A model generated the notes under the pieces. That model made no database searches and was not told the origin of the DNA. It saw nothing but the letters and a program-made list of their open reading frames with translations. A stretch of 64,000 nucleotides of DNA from RPQJ01 sp963700045 (lineage in GTDB: Bacteria > Pseudomonadota > Gammaproteobacteria > Steroidobacterales > Steroidobacteraceae): the NCBI GenBank assembly GCA_963700045.1, contig CAVOWK010000013.1, positions 62,001 through 126,000 on the forward strand, in the 5' to 3' direction. The translations under genes were made by a program, and so were the position numbers. This document shows, piece after piece, positions 58,002 through 64,000 of the stretch. Numbering within the stretch: the stretch's first letter is position 1; every line of letters begins with the position of its first letter.

Positions 58002-60527
58002 ATGACACTCGATCGCATGCGCCAATCCGCCCGTCGAGGGCCGTCCGTCGCTTACGCGGTGGCCACCATACTCTCTGCGGCAGCCGCGATGCCTGCACGG
58101 GCACAAACCGCCGAGGGGCTCGAGGAGGTCGTCGTCACCGCGCAGCGCCGCGAGACTTCGTTGCAGACCACCCCGATCGCGATCACCGCGTTCTCGGGCG
58201 AGAAGCTCGCGGAAGACAAGATCTTCACGGTCAGCGACCTCGCCAACAGCGTGCCGGCCTTCTCCTTCACCGCCAACACGCCGCTCGACGTCGAGTTGAA
58301 CATCCGCGGCATCACCAATACGCGGCTCGATTCGCCGACGGCCGACCCGTCGGTCGGCACGTTCGTCGACGGTGTCTACATCGGCCGCACCGGCGACTAC
58401 AACTTCGATTTCTACGACCTCGAGCGCATCGAAGTCATCCGCGGCCCGCAGGGCGTGCTGCTTGGCAAGAACGTGGTCGGTGGCGCGCTCAGCATCATCA
58501 CCGCGGCGCCGAAGTTCGAGAACTCGGGCGAGGCGATGCTCTCGTTCGGCAACTACGATGCGATCACGGTAGCGGGTCACGTCACCGGCGGCCTGACCGA
58601 CGACGTGGCGGGTCGCGCGTCCTTCCAGGCGCGCAGGCACAGTGGCTACGGTCGCGACGTGCTGCACGCCCGCGACGTGGAGGACCTGAGCTCGTTCCAG
58701 GGTCGCGTCCAGTTGCTGTGGGAGCCGGGCGACAGCGGCTGGCGCGTCCGCGGCATCGCCGATTACTCCTCGGACTCGACCAACGGCATCAACGTCGTCG
58801 CGGTCGACGGCGGCACGACGTCCTGCGAAACCAGCTACCTGCGCACCAACTGCACGCGGCCGTGGAGCAACCTGCGCGCCTACCTCGGACTCACCGACGA
58901 GCGTCAGAACATCGCCCAGAGCATCCAGTACAAGAACAAGCCGCGCATCAACCAGTTCATGGAGCGCGACGGCTACGGCCTCACGCTCGATATCGAGAAG
59001 GACTTCAGTGCCTTCACGTTCAACTCGCTGACGGGCTACCGCGAGGCGGACACCGACCAGGTGTACGACCAGACGGGCGCGGGCCCGGAGGCGCTCGAAT
59101 GGAGCATCCCGCAGTGGCAGGCCTACATCGCCTGGATGAACGCGAGGTACGGCACGCGGCCGGCGACGTCGAACAACGGCCAGTTCCTGTTTGCACAACC
59201 GGTCGGCGAAGCCGTCAACGCCGATGCCTTCAGCCAGGAGTTCCGCTTTACTTCGATACCCAGCGACAGCCGCTTCGACTGGATCGGCGGTCTGTACTAC
59301 AAGCAGGACAATATCAAGAAGGTCGACCGGTTCATCGGCGAGAACTTCCTCGGCGCGGTCATCACGGGCGGCAACAACCCGCTGTCGACGCTGAGCGGCG
59401 AGAACCGCTGGGACAACGAGGGCGAGACCGAGAACATGGCGGCCTTCGCGCAGGTGGGCTTCAAGTTCACCGACACCCTCAAGCTCAACGTCGGCTTGCG
59501 TTACACGTCGGACGACAAGAGCGGCACGGTGAGCGGCCTCGTGGTCGAGACGGGCGACCGTTTCAATCCGAACGACCCGCGTGCCAACGTGACCATCGAA
59601 GCGCTGTGCCGTGCCCCGGACGGCACCATCATCCGCACGCCGACGGGCGGCACGGGCGTTGCGACCTGCACCGCGCCGAATGCCTGGGTCTACGCGGAAG
59701 GCTCGGGCTTCACGACGAACTACGGCGAGAAGTGGACACAGGTCACGCCGCAGGCAACGCTCGAGTGGACCATCACTCCGGAAATCTTCACGTACCTCAC
59801 CTACTCGGAAGGCTTCAAGGGCGGCGGCTTCGACGACACTCCGGCGAACCCCGCGCAGGCGTCGACGCCGTTCGATCCGGAGGAAGCGAAGAACTACGAA
59901 CTCGGCATCAAGTCCGACTTCTTCGACAACCGCTTCCGCGTCAATGCCGACGTGTTCTACATGGACTACACGAACCTGCAGGTCACGCAGACCAACGCAG
60001 CGTGCCTGTGCAACATCACGGACAACGCGGCAAGTGCGGAGATCACGGGCGTCGAGGCCGAGTTTTCGTACGTGCCGATCGACAGCCTGCGGCTCGGGCT
60101 GTCCGGCTCGTTCGTCGATGCCAAGTACAAGGACTTCCTGGAGTCGGCGATCGATCCGACGACCGGCCAGCGGCTGGACAGCTCGGACAATCGCATGCAG
60201 CGCACGCCCGAGACGCAGGTCACCGGCGTGGTGGACTACACGATGGGCCTCGGCAGCTGGGGTAAGGCGCTCAACTTCCGGATGAACTACACCTGGCAGA
60301 GCGACATGTACTGGGCGACCGACAACATCGCGAAGGAAGATTCGTATGGCCTGCTCGACGCCCGTATCGGGCTCGCACCGGAAGGTGCGCCGTGGCAGGT
60401 GGCGGTCTGGGGCCGCAACGTGACTGACGAGCTGTACCGGACGAACATCATTTCGTTCTTCGGCGAGGAAGTGTCGCAGTTCGGTATTCCGCGCACTTAC
60501 GGCGTCGACTTCACCTTCAAGTTCTGA
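58002..60527 (+). CDS. TonB-dependent outer-membrane receptor
   Basis: The 841-residue protein starts at ATG 58002 behind AAGGGGG. A signal peptide (ending near PARAQ) is followed by the TonB box region EEVVVTAQRRE, the plug domain (LNIRGITNTRL, RIEVIRGPQGVLLGKN) and a beta barrel ending GVDFTFKF with a terminal Phe. This is the type found in sphingomonad/steroid degraders with substrate uptake roles; it is not a siderophore type by context. No FecR-like or N-terminal signalling domain is present. It begins about 100 bases after the damaged SDR. Confidence 0.94.
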   Translation: MTLDRMRQSARRGPSVAYAVATILSAAAAMPARAQTAEGLEEVVVTAQRRETSLQTTPIAITAFSGEKLAEDKIFTVSDLANSVPAFSFTANTPLDVELNIRGITNTRLDSPTADPSVGTFVDGVYIGRTGDYNFDFYDLERIEVIRGPQGVLLGKNVVGGALSIITAAPKFENSGEAMLSFGNYDAITVAGHVTGGLTDDVAGRASFQARRHSGYGRDVLHARDVEDLSSFQGRVQLLWEPGDSGWRVRGIADYSSDSTNGINVVAVDGGTTSCETSYLRTNCTRPWSNLRAYLGLTDERQNIAQSIQYKNKPRINQFMERDGYGLTLDIEKDFSAFTFNSLTGYREADTDQVYDQTGAGPEALEWSIPQWQAYIAWMNARYGTRPATSNNGQFLFAQPVGEAVNADAFSQEFRFTSIPSDSRFDWIGGLYYKQDNIKKVDRFIGENFLGAVITGGNNPLSTLSGENRWDNEGETENMAAFAQVGFKFTDTLKLNVGLRYTSDDKSGTVSGLVVETGDRFNPNDPRANVTIEALCRAPDGTIIRTPTGGTGVATCTAPNAWVYAEGSGFTTNYGEKWTQVTPQATLEWTITPEIFTYLTYSEGFKGGGFDDTPANPAQASTPFDPEEAKNYELGIKSDFFDNRFRVNADVFYMDYTNLQVTQTNAACLCNITDNAASAEITGVEAEFSYVPIDSLRLGLSGSFVDAKYKDFLESAIDPTTGQRLDSSDNRMQRTPETQVTGVVDYTMGLGSWGKALNFRMNYTWQSDMYWATDNIAKEDSYGLLDARIGLAPEGAPWQVAVWGRNVTDELYRTNIISFFGEEVSQFGIPRTYGVDFTFKF

Positions 60528-60591
60528 CGGCGAGGGGCGGTGCGCTGCGAGGCGCACCGCCCCGACCGCCCTGCACCCAGGCGGAACTCCC

Positions 60592-62769
60592 GTGGTCGAA
60601 ACGACTGCCATCTGCCGTTTCTGCCACGCGACCTGCGGGCTGAAAGTCACGATCGAGCAGGGCCGCGTCGTCGACATCATCGGCGACATCGACAACCCCG
60701 TGTATCACGGGTACAGCTGCGTCAAGGGACGCAACTTCCACGAATTCCATTACGACCCGAACCGCGTGCTGCACCCGTTGCGGCGTGATGCGGACGGCCT
60801 GTTGCAGCCGGTCGGCCTCGATGCAGCGCTGGCCGGCATGGCCGGCGACCTCCAGCAGATCCTCGCGCAGCACGGGCCGCGCTCGGTCGCGATGTACGGC
60901 GGCACCTTCAGTCATTTCTGCTCCGCGGGTGTCATGCTGCGCGACGCCTTCATGGACGCCATCGGCTCGCCGATGCGCTTCAGCAACGCCACCATCGACC
61001 AGCCGGGCAAGCCGATCTCGATGGCGTTGCATGGACGATGGGGCGCCGGACCGCAGGCCTTTGCCGATGCCGACGTCTGCCTGCTCGTGGGTGCCAACCC
61101 GCTGGTGTCGATGTGGGGCGGCATCCCGACGTTCAATCCGGCGAAGCGACTGCACGAGGCGCGTGCCCGCGGGCTCCGGCTGATCGTCATCGACCCGCGC
61201 GTGACGGAGACCGCCCGCAAGGCGGACATTCACCTGCAATGCCTGCCGGGTCACGACGTCGAACTCCTGGCGGCGATGCTCAACGTCATTTTTGCCGAGG
61301 GCCTGCACGACAGCGATTTCGTTGCGGCAGAGACGCAGGGATTCGAAGCACTGCGATCTGCCGTGGCACCGTTCACCCCGGAGCGGGTCGCACCGCTGGC
61401 CGGCGTGCCGGCGATGCAGATTGCCGAGGCTGCACGGACGTTCGCCAACGCACGACGAGGCAACGCCACGAGCGGCACGGGGCCGAGCATGGCACCGTAC
61501 GGCGTGCTGATGGATTACCTGGTGCTCGCGCTCAACACGGTGTGCGGGCGCTGGGTTCGGGCGGGTGAATCGTTGCCCAACCGTGGCGTCCTGTTCCGCC
61601 AGTTCTCGGGAGTCGCGCGGGCCGAGAAGCCGCGGCCGGGCGTAGGTCTCGGGCAGACGCTAAGGATTCGCAGTCTCACCGAGACCGCCGCAGGCCTGCC
61701 CACTTCGGCGCTGGCCGACGAGATCCTGACGCCCGGCGAAGGGCAGGTGCGTGCATTGATCGTCGTCGGCGGCAACCCGCTGCTGGCCTGGCCCAACCAG
61801 GCCAAGACCCGCCGCGCACTCGAGTCGCTCGACCTGCTCGTCGTCGTCGATCCGCAGGTTTCGGCGACGGGTCGTCTTGCGCACTACGTCATCGGTCCGC
61901 GGTTCGGGCTGGAAGAGCCCGCGATGTCGTTCGGCAACGAAGGCATCACGACCTACGGGTTGTCGATCGGGTACCAGGAGCCTTACGCGCAGTACCAGCC
62001 GCGCCTGATCGAGCCGCCGGCAGGATCCGAGGTGCTCGCCGACTGGCGCATCTTCTACGAACTCGCGCGCCGGATGGGATTGAAGCTCGCCTATCGCGGC
62101 CAGCCGATCGACATGGAGAACGCGCCGACCACCGAGGAGCTGATGGAGCAGTTCGTGCGCCGCAGTCGCGTGCCGCTCGACCTGATCAAGCAGCACCCGC
62201 ACGGGCACCTGTATCCCGATCCGCAGCCGCTTGCAGAACCCAGGGATGCAGACTGGCCGCATCGCCTGCAGCTGGGCGACACAACGATGCTGGACCAGTT
62301 GCGGCACGTTTCGGCGCGCCTGAATTCATCCGCGGCCGTTGCGGGTGCGGACCCGCCGGTTCCTGCAGCCGGCCCTGCGGCTGACGGCGCCATCGAGTTG
62401 TTGCTCGTGAGTCGCCGTGAGCACGCGGTGTACAACTCCGTCGCGCATCACCTGCCGGCGCTGCGGCGCAGGCGTCCCTTCAACCCGGCGTACGTGAACC
62501 CGGCCGATGCACGACGGCTGGGTATCGAAGACGGTGGTGCCATCGAGATCGAATCGTCGGCGGGCCGGGTGCATGCGGTCCTGCAGTGCGCCACGGATGT
62601 GCGGGAAGGCGTCGTCTCGATGGCGCACGGCTTCGATCCGCAGGCCGGCGCAGGGCAGGGCGCCAGCACCGCGGCGCTGGTCGACGACGAGAACGACTAC
62701 GAGCCCCTCAGCGGCCTGCCGCGCATGAGCGCGATCCCGGTGCGATTGCGGAGGCGGGATGCCGTCTAG
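60592..62769 (+). CDS. Molybdopterin-dependent oxidoreductase with [4Fe-4S] site
   Basis: The 725-residue protein starts at GTG 60592. The N-terminal cluster motif is Cys-x2-Cys-x3-Cys...Cys (CRFCHATCG, then YSCVKG), as in the DMSO reductase family. MGD-binding segments (LLVGANPLVSMWGG, IVVGGNPLLAWPN) and a C-terminal beta-barrel domain (FNPAYVNPADARRLGIEDGG) follow. No Tat leader is seen, so it is probably cytoplasmic. Residues in place of the Mo ligand are near FSNATIDQPGKP, without Cys. The reaction is unknown. It is convergent with the ligase at 62766, overlapping by four bases. Confidence 0.86.
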   Translation: MVETTAICRFCHATCGLKVTIEQGRVVDIIGDIDNPVYHGYSCVKGRNFHEFHYDPNRVLHPLRRDADGLLQPVGLDAALAGMAGDLQQILAQHGPRSVAMYGGTFSHFCSAGVMLRDAFMDAIGSPMRFSNATIDQPGKPISMALHGRWGAGPQAFADADVCLLVGANPLVSMWGGIPTFNPAKRLHEARARGLRLIVIDPRVTETARKADIHLQCLPGHDVELLAAMLNVIFAEGLHDSDFVAAETQGFEALRSAVAPFTPERVAPLAGVPAMQIAEAARTFANARRGNATSGTGPSMAPYGVLMDYLVLALNTVCGRWVRAGESLPNRGVLFRQFSGVARAEKPRPGVGLGQTLRIRSLTETAAGLPTSALADEILTPGEGQVRALIVVGGNPLLAWPNQAKTRRALESLDLLVVVDPQVSATGRLAHYVIGPRFGLEEPAMSFGNEGITTYGLSIGYQEPYAQYQPRLIEPPAGSEVLADWRIFYELARRMGLKLAYRGQPIDMENAPTTEELMEQFVRRSRVPLDLIKQHPHGHLYPDPQPLAEPRDADWPHRLQLGDTTMLDQLRHVSARLNSSAAVAGADPPVPAAGPAADGAIELLLVSRREHAVYNSVAHHLPALRRRRPFNPAYVNPADARRLGIEDGGAIEIESSAGRVHAVLQCATDVREGVVSMAHGFDPQAGAGQGASTAALVDDENDYEPLSGLPRMSAIPVRLRRRDAV

Positions 62770-64000
62770 AGCTTGTCGCGGTGCAGCTTGATGCCCGCGC
62801 GCTCGCGATCCCACGTGTCGGCCGTGACTCCCTGGTCGCGGAAGTACACCTTGCGGATCTTGTTCGTCTCGGTCTTCGGGATCTGCGCGACGACGCGCAC
62901 GTAACGCGGCACCATGAAGTAGGGCAGCCGCGGGATCAGGAACTCGGTGAGCGCGCGGGGATCCACCGTGCGCCCCGGCTTCGAAGTCACCACGATCATG
63001 ACTTCCTGTTCGGCGATTTCGCTCTCGACGCCGACCGCAGCCACTTCGTCGACGTCGGGATACTGGCGCACGCCGTTCTCGACCTCGAACGACGAGATGT
63101 TCTCGCCGCGCCGGCGAATCGTGTCCTTCTTGCGGTCCACGAAGAAGAAGTTGCCGTCGGCGTCCTGACGGAACAGGTCGCCCGTATGGAACCAGCCATT
63201 GCGCCAGGCGGCCGCCGTCGCTTCGGGCTGGCCGTTGTAGCCGGCATTCATCGACCAGGGATGCAGGCTCCGCACGATCAGCTCGCCGATCTCGCCGCGC
63301 GCCACTTCGATGTCGTGGTCGTCGACCAGGCGCGCCTGGATGCCGGTGCGGGGCTTGCCGCAGGACCCGTAGACGCGGGTATTCAGGTCGGTGACCAGCG
63401 GTGCCGAGACCTCGGTCATGTTGAAGCCGGTCAGGTATTCGAAGCCGAACCGGTGCGCGAAAGCGACCGTGTCCTCGTTGACCGGGAACATCGTGAGGCA
63501 CTTCAGCGGATTATCGTGGTCGTCCGGACGCGGCTCGGATTTCGCGAGGAACGCGGCCATCACGCCGATCAGCCCGCAGGTGGTGACGCAGTTGCCTTCG
63601 CGCACCTGCTCCCAGAACTTCGCCGTGCTGAAGCCGTCGACCAGGTAGATGCTGCCGCCGCGCACCAGGGCGGCGTACGTCGGGCTGGTGCCGCCGACAT
63701 GGAACATGGGCAGGTTGACGAGGATGGCCTCGCCATCGCCCATGTAGCCGTACACGGTCATGCCGGTCAGGTAGAGCTGCAGGTAGGGCGACAGCACGCC
63801 CTTGGAATAACCGGTGGTACCCGACGTGTAGATGATCGACTGGATGTCCCAGTGATTGATGTCGGCGCTGTCGTCGAGTTGCGAGGCATCGCCCCGCAGG
63901 GTGCTTTCGTCGAGCAGCTCGAGCCGGGGCTGCATCGTGCGAGCTTCCGCGCCGATCGCGACGGCCTTGCGCAGGTGCGGCAGCTGCAGCCCGTCGAGGC
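62766..64000 (-). CDS. AMP-binding acyl-CoA ligase, C-terminal part (start outside window)
   Basis: The frame is open to the right edge, so the start is missing; about 411 residues are visible. Motifs are SIIYTSGTTGYSKGVLSP, TGFNMTEVSAP (A5), GWFHTGDLFRQDADGN (A7) and RRRGENISSFEVE (A8), with the terminal Lys in TETNKIRKVYF. It strongly resembles the ligase at 32982 (same A8 block and DTWDRERAG ending), so the two may be paralogues or act on related acids. It is likely part of the catabolic cluster continuing beyond the window. Confidence 0.9.
   Translation of the reverse strand, partial: LDGLQLPHLRKAVAIGAEARTMQPRLELLDESTLRGDASQLDDSADINHWDIQSIIYTSGTTGYSKGVLSPYLQLYLTGMTVYGYMGDGEAILVNLPMFHVGGTSPTYAALVRGGSIYLVDGFSTAKFWEQVREGNCVTTCGLIGVMAAFLAKSEPRPDDHDNPLKCLTMFPVNEDTVAFAHRFGFEYLTGFNMTEVSAPLVTDLNTRVYGSCGKPRTGIQARLVDDHDIEVARGEIGELIVRSLHPWSMNAGYNGQPEATAAAWRNGWFHTGDLFRQDADGNFFFVDRKKDTIRRRGENISSFEVENGVRQYPDVDEVAAVGVESEIAEQEVMIVVTSKPGRTVDPRALTEFLIPRLPYFMVPRYVRVVAQIPKTETNKIRKVYFRDQGVTADTWDRERAGIKLHRDKL

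Noticed and set aside
57930..60695. A 921-codon open frame on the minus strand opposite the TonB receptor gene
   Set aside because: Its composition is Arg/Val/Asp-rich without any domain pattern, and it mirrors a gene with signal peptide, plug, barrel and terminal Phe. Long antisense frames are expected in GC-rich codons.
31380..64000. Assigning the cluster to limonene or to steroid degradation specifically
   Set aside because: The LEH-like, BaiE-like, DUF1295 and ChsE-like features point in related but different directions, and no ring-opening or terpene-specific enzyme is visible in the window.

Overview
High-GC bacterial chromosome. The window most resembles a gammaproteobacterium of the Steroidobacterales/Nevskiales type. 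This rests on the neighbourhoods cvpA-purF, miaE/lpxH and gltX-cysS-folD, the tRNA run Pro-Arg-His-Lys, TonB-dependent and DUF3187 outer-membrane proteins, and a large acyl-CoA catabolic cluster. The placement is inferred from gene content, not from a search. No IS element, prophage or CRISPR array was seen.

Layout. (1) 1-16.1 kb is mainly housekeeping: cvpA (cut by the window edge), purF, a glycerate kinase coupled to a receiver-kinase protein, miaE, lpxH, a damaged cyclophilin gene, gltX, cysS, a glycine-zipper protein, folD, four tRNAs behind a clear sigma70 promoter, a toxin-antitoxin-like pair, an MFS permease, a membrane-anchored TlpA protein and fabH. (2) 16.3-23.9 kb is an island of exported proteins: DUF2202, two Gln-rich proteins, an outer-membrane barrel, two secreted proteins of unknown role and a DUF5666 lipoprotein. 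Four of these genes share an upstream motif, TTNAGC-N4-CTTAAG. (3) 24.0-29.8 kb is signalling: an OmpR/histidine-kinase pair, a PAS histidine kinase split from its receiver by an in-frame stop, a receiver-PAS protein and a Crp-like regulator. (4) 29.8-31.3 kb holds a DUF3187 outer-membrane protein and an HPF-like protein. (5) 31.4-64 kb is almost wholly a catabolic cluster.

The catabolic cluster holds five CoA ligases, three thiolases, two adjacent acyl-CoA dehydrogenases, a MaoC hydratase, four SDRs, an MDR reductase, a P450 beside a limonene-epoxide-hydrolase-fold protein, three more SnoaL/NTF2-fold proteins (one with a BaiE-like Tyr/Asp/His set), a DUF1295 reductase, an alpha/beta hydrolase, a biotin-dependent carboxyltransferase, an MFS carrier, a TonB receptor and a molybdopterin oxidoreductase. 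Together they look like uptake, activation, oxidation/hydration and beta-oxidation of a hydrophobic cyclic or branched substrate, such as a steroid, bile acid or terpenoid. No ring-cleavage genes are visible, so the substrate stays open.

Two cautions. Several genes carry single-base frameshifts (near 6,330; 18,462; 19,292; 24,481; 57,704; 57,843) that could be assembly errors or real decay. Structured non-coding elements are common: a hairpin built from 9-bp repeats at 5,044-5,171, a pair of long covarying hairpins at 48,903-49,082, and several leader or terminator hairpins.
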